Shown here one piece after another: positions 9,052-17,713 of a stretch of DNA of 64,000 bases. The DNA lies in the NCBI GenBank assembly GCA_001599355.1, contig BCGQ01000006.1, forward strand, positions 186,001 to 250,000. The letters are read 5' to 3'. How positions within the stretch are numbered: the stretch's first letter is position 1; each line of letters opens with the position of its first letter. Position numbers and translations under genes: made by a program. Under the pieces are notes generated by a model. That model was not told the origin of the DNA. It saw only the letters and a list, made by a program, of their open reading frames with translations, and did no database searches. Source of the DNA: Nakazawaea peltata. Taxonomy: Eukaryota; Ascomycota; Pichiomycetes; Alaninales; Pachysolenaceae.

Positions 9052-9759
9052 ATGAACGGAACATCTTCCACACCCACTTGTACTCGTTGTGGAAGGGAAC
9101 CTTCATTATCACCTCAAGGGAAACCATACAAACTATGTGACCATTGTAGAGAGATGCAAAGGCAGCGGTCAAGACGCTGGCAAACAAGGAATAAAACAAA
9201 GGACTACCTGTGCCGAAGATGTGGGACTGAGATCTTGGAAGAAGATAGACTGTTTGTACTTTGTCCCAAATGTAGGTCCCTGCTCCGATTTAAGAAAATC
9301 AATAGATCTATGAAAGGGCTATGTCTTCACTGTTCCCACCGGTTGGACCAAGATCTGGAGGCCACCGGATTCAAAGTGTGCACAGATTGTCGGCGCAGGA
9401 GCAAGAATAAGCGAGATTCTCTCAAAGAGAAAGGATCTTGCTTGAGATGTGCGAAACCATTGGAAATAGGTTATTCTTATAAGACTTGTGGGGAATGTCG
9501 AGTGAAGAGATCTGGTATCCGTCAACGAAGTGATCTTGGATCTGGAATTCAAGTTGCTGGAGACGGAGATATTCTCAATGAGGCTCAATTGATCATACCC
9601 AATTATGATTCACATCTCACTACGGAAACAGTTACACCTCCTAACTATGATTCGCATCTTACAAATGAAGCCGTCACAGCGACTCTGCTGCTGGTGATAG
9701 ATTTAGCACATGAAAATGATTTATTAGAGCATGATTATTTCGAATTAGATAAGCATTAG
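9052..9759 (+). CDS. Orphan protein with four CxxC...CxxC zinc-binding units
   Basis: A 235-aa protein from the ATG at 9052 (MNGTSSTPTCTRCG). Upstream in-frame sequence has only a TTG. Four consecutive units each have two CxxC knuckles: CTRC-x15-CDHC, CRRC-x13-CPKC, CLHC-x15-CTDC and CLRC-x12-CGEC (about residues 10-145). Each second knuckle is followed by an Arg/Lys-rich patch (REMQRQRSRRW, RSLLRFKK, RRRSKNKRDS, RVKRSGIRQR). This looks like a tandem zinc-ribbon module that probably binds nucleic acid. The C-terminal part has two copies of PNYDSHLT followed by an acidic tail ending LLEHDYFELDKH. I recall similar unnamed Cys-rich proteins in other yeasts but cannot name the family. It converges on ZTA1, with only 11 bp between the stops. 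Confidence 0.7.
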   Translation: MNGTSSTPTCTRCGREPSLSPQGKPYKLCDHCREMQRQRSRRWQTRNKTKDYLCRRCGTEILEEDRLFVLCPKCRSLLRFKKINRSMKGLCLHCSHRLDQDLEATGFKVCTDCRRRSKNKRDSLKEKGSCLRCAKPLEIGYSYKTCGECRVKRSGIRQRSDLGSGIQVAGDGDILNEAQLIIPNYDSHLTTETVTPPNYDSHLTNEAVTATLLLVIDLAHENDLLEHDYFELDKH

Positions 9760-9770
9760 ACAATATATAC

Positions 9771-10868
9771 TTATTGAGGGATCTCCAAAACTAATTTACC
9801 GGTAGTCTTTCTACCTTCCAATCTAGTGGTCAGAGTCTTGTAGTCACTTAATGGATAAGTCTCGGTAATGTTGACCTTTAATCCATTCTTAATAATAGTC
9901 AACATCTTGTCAGCGTAGAATTGCCATTCCTCAGGAGTAGCAACGTAAGCATACAATTGAGGTCTTGCAATTTTGACGTTCTTTGGCGACAATCTATTGA
10001 TCAGAAGAGGTGGAACAGGACCAGAAGCGTTACCGAAGGAAATGATAGTTCCCTTTCTGGCAACAGCAGCCAAAGCTGCCTCGAAAGTATCCTTTCCAAC
10101 ACCGTCAAAGACAGCTTGAACTCCCTTACCGTCGGTGATTTTCATAACCTCGGCTACAACGTCGTCACTACTCTTAATTACGTAATCGGCACCATATTCC
10201 TTTCCAAGCAGCAATTTCTCATCGGTGGAAGCAGTACCAATGACAATAGCACCCAATTGCTTCAAAAGTTGAGCGTAAACTAAACCACATCCACCGGCAA
10301 TGGCTGGAACCAAGATGTAATCACCCTTCTTAACTGGGTAAGCCTCGGTAATGAAAGTGAGTACGGTGAACCCATTGACAATAACACCAGCCAATTTCTT
10401 CATAGTGGCATCGTCAGCGTCTTCTGGTAACTTGATAATTCTTCCGGTAGCCAGGTCTTGCTTGGTGTATTGAGCAAAAGTAGCTGGGCTCATATAAGCA
10501 ACTTTGTCACCTACTTTATAGTCTGTGACGTTATCGCCAACAGCGACGACGACACCGGATGCCTCTCTTCCCAAAACATAAGGAGTTTCAGCTGGATACA
10601 ATCCAGTTCTGAAATAAGACTCGATGAAATTGACACCAGCATACTTGTTCTTAATCAAAATCTCACCAGCACCAATCTCAGGGACAGGGTAATCTTCATA
10701 ACGAAGAACTTCTGGGCCTCCGGTTTCTCTGAATAAAACGACTTTTTGAGTTTTTGGAATTGACATTGCTGTGTAGTAGCGGTGGTTGTAGAAACGACTG
10801 TTGGCGTATCTAGACTGGGTCAATGGGCTTTTAACCAAGTTATATATGGAATTAAATCTTCTGAACAT
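9771..10868 (-). CDS. ZTA1: Zeta-crystallin-type NADPH:quinone oxidoreductase
   Basis: A 365-aa medium-chain dehydrogenase/reductase of the quinone oxidoreductase branch (S. cerevisiae Zta1), which reduces quinones with NADPH and responds to oxidative stress. The first 34 residues are Arg/Tyr-rich without acidic residues (MFRRFNSIYNL...), a good mitochondrial presequence, and a second ATG at MSIPKTQKVVLF would give a cytosolic form with the usual family length. The N-terminal GroES-like domain (about 45-160) includes ETPYVLGREASGVV; the nucleotide-binding fold (about 165-300) has VPAIAGGCGLVYAQLLKQLGA in place of the common GGVG motif, and DGVGKDTFEAAL. No zinc ligands are apparent, as expected for this branch. 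Two alternative starts suggest dual localisation, which is inference. Confidence 0.85.
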   Translation of the reverse strand: MFRRFNSIYNLVKSPLTQSRYANSRFYNHRYYTAMSIPKTQKVVLFRETGGPEVLRYEDYPVPEIGAGEILIKNKYAGVNFIESYFRTGLYPAETPYVLGREASGVVVAVGDNVTDYKVGDKVAYMSPATFAQYTKQDLATGRIIKLPEDADDATMKKLAGVIVNGFTVLTFITEAYPVKKGDYILVPAIAGGCGLVYAQLLKQLGAIVIGTASTDEKLLLGKEYGADYVIKSSDDVVAEVMKITDGKGVQAVFDGVGKDTFEAALAAVARKGTIISFGNASGPVPPLLINRLSPKNVKIARPQLYAYVATPEEWQFYADKMLTIIKNGLKVNITETYPLSDYKTLTTRLEGRKTTGKLVLEIPQ

Positions 10869-11067
10869 TAGTAATCAGCGGTGTAAAACCACCTTTAGAT
10901 TTTTCGGCGCACTAAACCCGTTTTAAACGAAAAACTGGGGAGGATGCGGCGGTTAAGTGAAAAGCTTGATTAGGAACGAGGAGAAACTTGCATTATTCGG
11001 TTTATACAGGAGGTCAGATTTAGATTATTAAGGAGATTCAGTTATACAATCTCGGTTATGGAAGGGA

Positions 11068-12342
11068 TTAGTTATCTTTTTCCTTATAACTAGAGACTCT
11101 ATCTTTGTTAGCCGCGGCTGTAACAAAAATTTGATGTAACAGATCTACGCGATTCGGCTTTGGACTGTTATCGGAGGAATCCAGGGATTTGGAATCTGAT
11201 AATTTCATATCTTTAATGATTTTAGATAAGCCACCACCGCTAGAAGAGTTCGGCAAAGATTCCAGGGATCCATGGAGATTAATTTCCGATTTATCATCAT
11301 CGTCATCTGACATAAATTCTTGTAATTTCTTGATTCTGTTGTTTAATCTTACAATTTCGATAACTTGTCTGAATTTCTGTCTGGCATCGAAACCTTCCTT
11401 GATTGTTGGTAACAAGTCGACGGTTGTATGTTTGCTGGCCTCGAGTAACCACTTATCTTGTAACAATTCTTTAGCTGTATAACGATCCAGGGGGTTTGTT
11501 TGTAACATTTTCAAGATGAATTTTCTTGCGTCTTCTGTCACATGTGACCAATATTTCTCATGGAAAATTACAGGGTTATTTTGCTGAATTTCTTCTAAGA
11601 AATCTTGAACGTTTTCCAGTCTAAAGGGGGAATATCCACATAATAAAGTGTACGTTACGACACCAGCTGACCAAATATCACATGGTTTACCATGCCCGAC
11701 TCCTTGTAACACTTCCGGGGCAACATACCCGAAGGATCCAGCCATAGAGGTAAGCATTTCACCTGGGGAATTCAATTTTTTTGCAATCCCGAAATCCAGT
11801 AAAACGATATCACTGTCATCAGCAGGAGATAAATATATTACATTCTCTGGTTTAACATCTCTGTGGACAATATCTTTGGCATGCAAGTATTCTAATGCGG
11901 TCAATAATTGGAAAATCACATTAGCGGCATCTTCTTCAGTAAAAGATCCTTTCTCGATGATCCTGTCAAATAATTCACCCCCAAGCAGTAATTGCGTCAC
12001 AATGTAAATCTTATCTTTAGATTCAAATGAATCAATAAACTGGACAATGTTCGGATGGTGCAATTGGGACAACAATTGGATCTCATCTTGGACTACCTTC
12101 AAGTTACCTTTCAAAGCATTTTTCAAAATGATCTTAATAGCCACTTCCTTCTTAGTTCTATTGTCTCTAGCATGCCTTACGATACCAAAAGTTCCGGCTC
12201 CTAAAGTTCTTCCGAAGGTGTAATTCTGTTTGCGGATGTAGGAGTCTGGTTGACCAGAAAGTTTGTTCACGATTTTGGATAATCCGTGACCGGAGCTCAT
12301 TTCTTCACTTTGAGATGAATTGGAGGGTGGAATGTATACCAT
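11068..12342 (-). CDS. CMK2: Ca2+/calmodulin-dependent protein kinase (CMK1/CMK2-like)
   Basis: A 424-aa Ser/Thr kinase. The catalytic domain spans about residues 42-300: glycine loop GRTLGAGTFGIV, catalytic loop HRDVKPEN, LLDFGIAKKL, then MAGSFGYVAPEVL in the activation segment and DIWSAGVVTYTLLCGYSPF. After the kinase domain, FDARQKFRQVIEIVRLNNRIKKL (about 320-343) has the basic amphipathic character of the autoinhibitory and calmodulin-binding helix of CaM kinases. An acidic DDDDDK stretch and a Ser-rich tail follow. S. cerevisiae has two paralogues, CMK1 and CMK2; I cannot tell which this matches best. Start ATG 12342 (MVYIPPSNSS). Confidence 0.85.
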   Translation of the reverse strand: MVYIPPSNSSQSEEMSSGHGLSKIVNKLSGQPDSYIRKQNYTFGRTLGAGTFGIVRHARDNRTKKEVAIKIILKNALKGNLKVVQDEIQLLSQLHHPNIVQFIDSFESKDKIYIVTQLLLGGELFDRIIEKGSFTEEDAANVIFQLLTALEYLHAKDIVHRDVKPENVIYLSPADDSDIVLLDFGIAKKLNSPGEMLTSMAGSFGYVAPEVLQGVGHGKPCDIWSAGVVTYTLLCGYSPFRLENVQDFLEEIQQNNPVIFHEKYWSHVTEDARKFILKMLQTNPLDRYTAKELLQDKWLLEASKHTTVDLLPTIKEGFDARQKFRQVIEIVRLNNRIKKLQEFMSDDDDDKSEINLHGSLESLPNSSSGGGLSKIIKDMKLSDSKSLDSSDNSPKPNRVDLLHQIFVTAAANKDRVSSYKEKDN

Positions 12343-12655
12343 TTCAGTAGTTAGACAAGTGGTTGTTTTACTGAAGAGGCTGAGGTGGTGACTATTTTTA
12401 TCACGTTTTTTCTTTATTTGCTGAGGTTGCTAAATTGAGGGAGAAGGGGAAGAGAAGAGAAGCGCAGAGAAAGAGAGAAGACAAGAAAAGCGCAGAGAAA
12501 ATGAGGGAAGATGAGCGTAGATAAGGGAAGTGAGGGGTAGAGGGGTAGTAGAGTAAAGGAGCAGCAGAGAGGGAGCAGCAGAGAGGGAGCAGCAGAGTAA
12601 AGGTTATATACATCGGGGGAGGTAGATGAAGATAGTCTATATATCATCTCATTGT
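12343..12655. repeat. Intergenic with purine-rich repeat
   Basis: The CMK promoter and AME1-like 3' flank. The reverse strand is pyrimidine-rich; on the plus strand a unit close to GAGCAGCAGAGAGG is repeated about three times at 12558-12598, preceded by GAGAAG/AGCGCAGAGAAA repeats from about 12440. The reverse ORFs crossing it are composition artefacts. Confidence 0.5.
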
Positions 12656-13756
12656 CTATACACTTACAAACTGAAGTAAATCATTAACAATCTGTACCTT
12701 ATCATTCAAAGTCTTCAACTCCTGAATATTATTATCAATACTGCCAAGATGTTTGTTTAATTTTTCAAGCACCAGATCAAATTTCTCATCCTTTGTGTCA
12801 ATTGGTTTCACATTTTTCAATTTGATCAAAGTATGATCAACATTTTCTGAAGAAGGAATCCCCTTAATAAGATCATCGCGCGCGATCGATTTAGAGAGTT
12901 CTTTGAAATAAGCGAGATCGTTTTCGTATAATTGTTGGAACCTAACTAATTCTTTCTCCAAGATATCTATTTGTTCCATATTAGACGACAATACTGACTC
13001 CAAATACAATTTCTTAGTTAAAACGGTTTCCAAATTGAGGAATTGAGGGTCCTTAACGGGAGGTAATTTAACAGCATCAAGCTTAGATATCAATTCCAGT
13101 ACTAATTGATCGAGTAAATGTCTCAATCTTTCTCTAACTTTCTCACTTCTGGTTGTTTGATGGACTACAGGTTCAATATACAAATTAAGAATATCATCAC
13201 GTATCGTGTCCAATACTTGAGGATTAAGTTGCTGCCAAAGATGTAACAGCAATTTCTTAGAAATCTTTTCATTTAATGTGACAACAGAAACAGTTGTAGG
13301 GTCCAATTCTTCATCGGAAGCTTCTGCCACTGTTTCCTGTGTAAACTCATTATCATTATCATTATCTTCGTTATCCACTTCTTCCTCATTATCATCACTA
13401 TCTCCACCTATTTCTCTTGTATAAGATCGAGATAAAATCGATTCATCTCCTAGCACAGATGCAGCGATCGATTCTAATTCAGTATCCAGTAAAGAGGTAT
13501 CAGCTACTCTCAGCAGGCTTTTCCTTCTCTTATTTGATCCACCAGAGCTCCTTCCTCGAATAGGTTTCCTCACTTTAGATTTCACCACTGGAGCACGTCT
13601 TCTTCTAACCGATGGAGAAATAATACCACTCTGGTCACGGCTCTGATCACCACTAGGGTTTATATTTGTTTGAGAAGACCCTGGAGATACAACAAAAAGC
13701 CCAGTATTCTCTCCATCATCCAATATACTATTAATCTTCAGACCTCGTCTATACAT
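12656..13756 (-). CDS. Probable inner-kinetochore protein, AME1/CENP-U-like
   Basis: A 366-aa protein from ATG 13756 (MYRRGLKINSILDDG); the frame runs further upstream only to a TTG. Layout: a basic N-terminus (VRRRRAPVVKSKVRKPIRGR, SNKRRKSLLR), an acidic middle (DSDDNEEEVDNEDNDNDNE, about 120-140), then a predicted all-helical, coiled-coil C-terminal half (about 170-366) with repeated Leu heptads such as EKVRERLRHLLDQLVLELI and LEKELVRFQQLYENDL. This architecture, a basic/acidic disordered N-terminus plus coiled coil, resembles Ame1 (CENP-U) and Okp1 (CENP-Q) of the COMA complex, and I lean to Ame1, though similarity at this level is weak. It is divergent from SEC6 with a 278-bp shared upstream region. 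Confidence 0.45.
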   Translation of the reverse strand: MYRRGLKINSILDDGENTGLFVVSPGSSQTNINPSGDQSRDQSGIISPSVRRRRAPVVKSKVRKPIRGRSSGGSNKRRKSLLRVADTSLLDTELESIAASVLGDESILSRSYTREIGGDSDDNEEEVDNEDNDNDNEFTQETVAEASDEELDPTTVSVVTLNEKISKKLLLHLWQQLNPQVLDTIRDDILNLYIEPVVHQTTRSEKVRERLRHLLDQLVLELISKLDAVKLPPVKDPQFLNLETVLTKKLYLESVLSSNMEQIDILEKELVRFQQLYENDLAYFKELSKSIARDDLIKGIPSSENVDHTLIKLKNVKPIDTKDEKFDLVLEKLNKHLGSIDNNIQELKTLNDKVQIVNDLLQFVSV

Positions 13757-14034
13757 CTTCTGTCTTGAACACTGTCTTAACCTGAATAGTTCTCTTGTGA
13801 TCAACCTTTTGTTTACCTTTTGTACGCGATCCAGGGCTGCGCGGGCCTTGACAGATCTTTGCCCTGGCTCAGGCTTTTCTGCCCCCTCTCAAGCCTGTCC
13901 TGCCCGCCCTCTCCCTTCTCTGCGCGCTCTCTGCCCCTCTTCCTTACAAGGAAAATCAAATCAAGAATAAAATACGTGACAAAAACAAGGGGAACCAGAA
14001 GTGAAGGCGACGGCGGTAGACATTCAAGTCGACA

Positions 14035-16290
14035 ATGAGTGACATAACAAGCTCTGTGCTATCGAAAATCGGAGACTACATCAGGACCGAAGATGATCTC
14101 CTGAAATTGACTAATATTAAGAAAACTTTCACCAAGGAATATGACAGTATAAATAACACCTTGTCTATAGAGAACGACAAGAATATGGCCACTGTATTGG
14201 GGGGATTGAAAAGCTTGAGCGTGTCACAAGAGAACTTTGAGTTATTGCAGACCCAAATGTTGAGTTTGAAGCAATACAAAACCCAGATCAATGACTCTAT
14301 AGATAGGTACGATCTTATCAAGAAGTTACTGAAATTGAATGAGAATTTTGCCGAGGTGACGTCGATTTATAATCAGTTCAATTCTTTCCAGGATGATTTG
14401 CTGATGGTATCGCAGATGATCACTGATCAATTGCATGACACCATTTATCCTGATTCTCCGGTGCCTGATTTGTTGATGATCCATTATAAATTGAACAAGT
14501 TAAGAGATTTTAAGGACAAATTGACCCTTCATCTGAAGAAATCCAACCTTGATAACCAGAGGACCATTCTGAAATTCTTTGGTAACTTGGAGTCGGTGGT
14601 GGAGAACTTTGATTATATCATAAAGGAAGTGTCTAGTGTCATGGTCGAGGCTATAGGTGAGGGAAATACTTCATTGGTGATTAGATTGGTCAAGATTATA
14701 GAATATGAGGAGAAGGAGGATTTAAAGTTATCAATTATTCAGAATTTAATCAAGGAGAAAGGTGACCAAAATGCTGTATTGTTGAAGCATTGTGAAAGAA
14801 CCTCTCTCAGAAACTATAAAGAGACTTTCTTGACCTCGGTGGAGGAAAATATCAAAGAGACTTTCAATAATTGTATACAACTGTACCAAGAGGATCGTTT
14901 TGAGATTCTTAATAACTTGGAATGGGTATATGGAGATTTGGCCAAGATTAATCAATTTGAGAAGCTGTTATTCCCGGAAAGATGGAATATGTTCCAAGTA
15001 TTTTATGCTTGGTATTATAAATATCTCAACCAAATTATCACAGGATTGATCGATTTAGAACCAGAGTCTATTATAATATTGGATATCTTGAACTTTGATA
15101 GAGAACATCGTCAAAAGATGAAACAACATTTCCAATTATCAAAGGAACAGAATAAATCGATTATTGGTGAGGAAAATAAAGACCAATTATTGAAGGATTA
15201 CTTGAATTTGATCACCTCTAAGACCGATTCATGGATGCTGCTGGTATTAGATGCCGAGTCGAAGTTGTTCTTAAGCAGATCTATACCTCCTGGATCCGAT
15301 GGAGATGGGTTATTTTATCTTCAAGATTCGAAAACAGTATTCCAAATGTTTTCACAAGAGGCAGATTTCGCTGCCGGTGCAGGTGAACTGAAGATTTTGA
15401 TAGGTGTGATCGACCATTTTGTGAAATTATTGGTCGACAGAAGTGAATTCTGGCAAAAGATGATCAAATCAGAGTTAGACAAGTACATGTTATCTACTCA
15501 ACAACCAGATGTAGAGATAAATGGTGGGTTGATCGAGTATTTGATTGCTGTGGGTAATGATCAAATCAACGGATGTGATATTGTCGAATCTCTTAGTAGT
15601 AAGTTCTCGAATTACGTTCATGCGAAATTCAAAGATCAAATCCGTTCCAATATGAACTTCGTGATAGAGAAATCGATCGACGTTAGTGAAGTCGTTAAGA
15701 ATACTTTATTATTATTAGTGGAGACAGATATTTCGCCTATATTTGATAAGATTTTCACCAAGGTTTGGTATTCTACCGGAGATGATTTGATCAAACAATT
15801 GACAAGCACATTGAAGGAATATTTTGAAGAATTCAAGATTGAAATGCACAAGGAGATCTATGAACTGATCATTGAAGACTGTTTCACCAATGTGGTAGTG
15901 CTCAAATATTTACAACAATTGAAAAAGATTCCAAAATTCAATAGCAAAAAGATTAATGATTGTCTTAGACGTGATTTGGGAGAGTTATACGAGTTTTTCC
16001 TGAGTTATGTTGCTAACGACTTGATTATGTACAATTTCCGTATCTTTGAGATCATTTTCGAGATCTTGGATGACTTGAAAGATGAACGTTTGATCATCGA
16101 TAAATTCAACGAAATTTATATTAAGGATTATAATGATTTCAGTATTGATTTGTTGTCAGATATTTTGAAGAATGGAGGTATGAGTGATAAGAAAGTGATG
16201 TTAGTTACTAATGAATGTGAATTGAACAAGCAGAACTTTTTAAAGTTGATTGAAGACGATGTGAATACTTCATTTATGTCCCGTTATTAG
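14035..16290 (+). CDS. SEC6: Exocyst subunit SEC6
   Basis: A 751-aa subunit of the exocyst, the octameric tether of secretory vesicles at sites of polarised growth. Agreement with S. cerevisiae Sec6, as I recall it, runs along the whole length: IVIRLVKI-like SLVIRLVKIIEYEEKEDL, NLEWVYGDL, PESIIILDILNFDREH, then IPPGSDGDGLFYLQDSKTVF, FAAGAGELKILIGVIDHF and GGLIEYLIAVGNDQINGCD. The protein is helical throughout with an N-terminal coiled coil, as expected. Length is close to the family's 750-800 residues. ATG 14035 (MSDITSSVL) is preceded by no other in-frame ATG. CTG codons such as W-M-CTG-CTG-V-L fall at weakly conserved positions. Confidence 0.93.
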   Translation: MSDITSSVLSKIGDYIRTEDDLLKLTNIKKTFTKEYDSINNTLSIENDKNMATVLGGLKSLSVSQENFELLQTQMLSLKQYKTQINDSIDRYDLIKKLLKLNENFAEVTSIYNQFNSFQDDLLMVSQMITDQLHDTIYPDSPVPDLLMIHYKLNKLRDFKDKLTLHLKKSNLDNQRTILKFFGNLESVVENFDYIIKEVSSVMVEAIGEGNTSLVIRLVKIIEYEEKEDLKLSIIQNLIKEKGDQNAVLLKHCERTSLRNYKETFLTSVEENIKETFNNCIQLYQEDRFEILNNLEWVYGDLAKINQFEKLLFPERWNMFQVFYAWYYKYLNQIITGLIDLEPESIIILDILNFDREHRQKMKQHFQLSKEQNKSIIGEENKDQLLKDYLNLITSKTDSWMLLVLDAESKLFLSRSIPPGSDGDGLFYLQDSKTVFQMFSQEADFAAGAGELKILIGVIDHFVKLLVDRSEFWQKMIKSELDKYMLSTQQPDVEINGGLIEYLIAVGNDQINGCDIVESLSSKFSNYVHAKFKDQIRSNMNFVIEKSIDVSEVVKNTLLLLVETDISPIFDKIFTKVWYSTGDDLIKQLTSTLKEYFEEFKIEMHKEIYELIIEDCFTNVVVLKYLQQLKKIPKFNSKKINDCLRRDLGELYEFFLSYVANDLIMYNFRIFEIIFEILDDLKDERLIIDKFNEIYIKDYNDFSIDLLSDILKNGGMSDKKVMLVTNECELNKQNFLKLIEDDVNTSFMSRY

Positions 16291-16733
16291 GGGTGATGGA
16301 AATTCGTAATGTGCTGTGATGGAAATTCATATTATGCTAAGATAAGATTGATATGAATATTCGTATTATGCTGTGCTGCATAATGCCTAGTACTGGAAAA
16401 TTATTAATAAATGCACTAGACAATATCTGATGTAGAAATGTGGGCATGAAGTTTATGGGGACCTTTGTAGTCGAGGATCTCTCCTGTTATCCACATTCAT
16501 GTTCCGATCTCTTCTGCTTCTGTTCCCTTCTCCCTAACCACCTCCCTCCCCTGCCTGCCTTTCCCTACCTTCCTCTCCCTTCCCTTCGTTCTTTTAAGTA
16601 ACTGCGCACACGTGGGTTGTTGCATAACCAGGGAAATTCTACGGAGATGGAGAAAGAAAAATTACAATTTATTTAATGAGATGAAATATACAGTTTACTA
16701 AGTCTTGGTGAACTGTGAATCAGATTGTTCAAG
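16291..16733. repeat. SEC6 3' flank with GGAAATTC/TATTATGCT repeats; VTC1 promoter
   Basis: Directly after the SEC6 stop, the motif GATGGAAATTCRTAATGTGC-like is repeated (about 16298-16375): GATGGAAATTCGTAATGTGCT, GATGGAAATTCATATTATGCT and GAATATTCGTATTATGCT. A C/T-rich tract follows at 16530-16590 in the VTC1 promoter. Confidence 0.5.
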
Positions 16734-17096
16734 ATGTCTTCTGCCCCGTTATTACAATCGCTGCCAGGTAAAAGAATTGCATTGCCTACCAGAGTAGAGC
16801 CAAAGGTTTTCTTTGCCAATGAGAGAACTTTCTTGTCTTGGTTAAACTTCACCGTCATCTTGGGATCTTTGGGTGTCGGTTTGTTGAACTTTGGTGATAA
16901 GATTGGTAGAATTAGTGCCGGTATTTTCACTTTGATTAGTATGGGAACTATGTTTTATGCTTTGGTCACATATCATTGGAGAGCTAGTGCTATTAGAAGA
17001 CGTGGAAGTGGTCCTTACGATGACAGATTTGGTCCTACAATGTTATCTATCTTCTTGTTGGTTGCCGTCATCATAAATTTCATCTTAAGGGTTTAA
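16734..17096 (+). CDS. VTC1: Vacuolar transporter chaperone subunit VTC1
   Basis: A 120-aa three-helix membrane protein, the small subunit of the VTC polyphosphate polymerase complex in the vacuole membrane. It is nearly identical to S. cerevisiae Vtc1 through [56 protein letters not shown] and [13 protein letters not shown], with the DUF202 helices at about 34-52, 62-82 and 100-118. The ATG at 16734 (MSSAPLLQS) is the family start; the frame opens three codons earlier at a TTG. The CTG at residue 10 ([14 protein letters not shown]) aligns with Thr in S. cerevisiae, which suits Ala better than Leu. It lacks the short hydrophilic tail of the S. cerevisiae protein. Gene order VTC1, ALD5, RPS24 matches S. 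cerevisiae. Confidence 0.97.
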   Translation: MSSAPLLQSLPGKRIALPTRVEPKVFFANERTFLSWLNFTVILGSLGVGLLNFGDKIGRISAGIFTLISMGTMFYALVTYHWRASAIRRRGSGPYDDRFGPTMLSIFLLVAVIINFILRV

Positions 17097-17193
17097 ATAT
17101 ACCTTGTGTATATACTAATAATAAAACAACGATTGAGAAATAATTTGAGAAGTCAAAGAAGGTCTACCATATTTAGGGTTGAATCTTATAGTA

Positions 17194-17249
17194 GTCAATG
17201 ATAGAGTCAATGATAGAGTCAATGATAGGGTCAATGATAGGGTCAATGG
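17194..17249. repeat. 12-bp tandem repeat GTCAATGATAG(A/G)
   Basis: About 4.6 copies of GTCAATGATAGR in perfect register, between the convergent VTC1 and dynein light chain genes. Confidence 0.9.
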
Positions 17250-17328
17250 ATTAATTGGGGAATGCTAAACCATTAAAAAGACCTTATAAACTTGCTCTCC
17301 TCTTTCTAACAATTCTATTTCATAATCA

Positions 17329-17713
17329 TTACCCCACATAGATCCAATTGTAACTAATAATCAGCGTCGATGACTCTACTCCGGTCTCCGCCTTAACAAT
17401 AAAATATCCATCCTTCTCAGAATCCCATACATTGCCTACAATATTCTTAATGTCTTGATCAGTATCTTTTATGATGGTCACCGAAACAAAAAACTTGTGT
17501 TTGGACGAGATTCCAATTGACTCCTCTAATATCGGCTTGATAATGCTGTTGTCATCTAGCGAGAAATCCAATCCTCCTATAATCTTTAAGAGCTGATCCT
17601 TGGAAAGTGGCTAGGTAATTGGAGTTAGTATACGATCGGTTCTAGACAATTTCTAACGTATAACATACCGATGATTCATGGCTCTGGGAGCTGCTAACTA
17701 TGTAAACGGACAT
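17329..17713 (-). CDS. Tctex-type dynein light chain, two exons
   Basis: A spliced gene that is invisible as one ORF. Exon 1 is 17669-17713 (ATG at 17713, MSVYIVSSSQSHESS); the intron 17611-17668 (58 nt) has donor GTATGT, branch site TACTAAC and acceptor TAG; exon 2 is 17329-17610. The join is phase 0 and gives 108 residues, about the size of Tctex1/DYNLT light chains (about 110). Family pattern: an N-terminal helix region (PLSKDQLLKIIGGL, SIIKPILEESI), then strands KHKFFVSVTII, IVGNVWDSEKDGYFIVKAE and LIISYNWIYVG, matching the Tctex W-D..-D.Y layout. This light chain binds dynein intermediate chain; S. cerevisiae is known for the LC8-type Dyn2 but not this type, so retention here is of interest. 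It is convergent with VTC1 and divergent from ALD5. Confidence 0.75.
17611..17668 (-). other. Spliceosomal intron, dynein light chain gene
   Basis: 58 nt, GTATGT donor, perfect TACTAAC branch site 16 nt before the TAG acceptor. Its removal joins two open segments in phase. Confidence 0.85.

Noticed and set aside
13820-14038. 72-codon ORF upstream of SEC6
   Set aside because: It lies in the AME1-like/SEC6 shared promoter, is C/T-rich, and overlaps the SEC6 start without family features.
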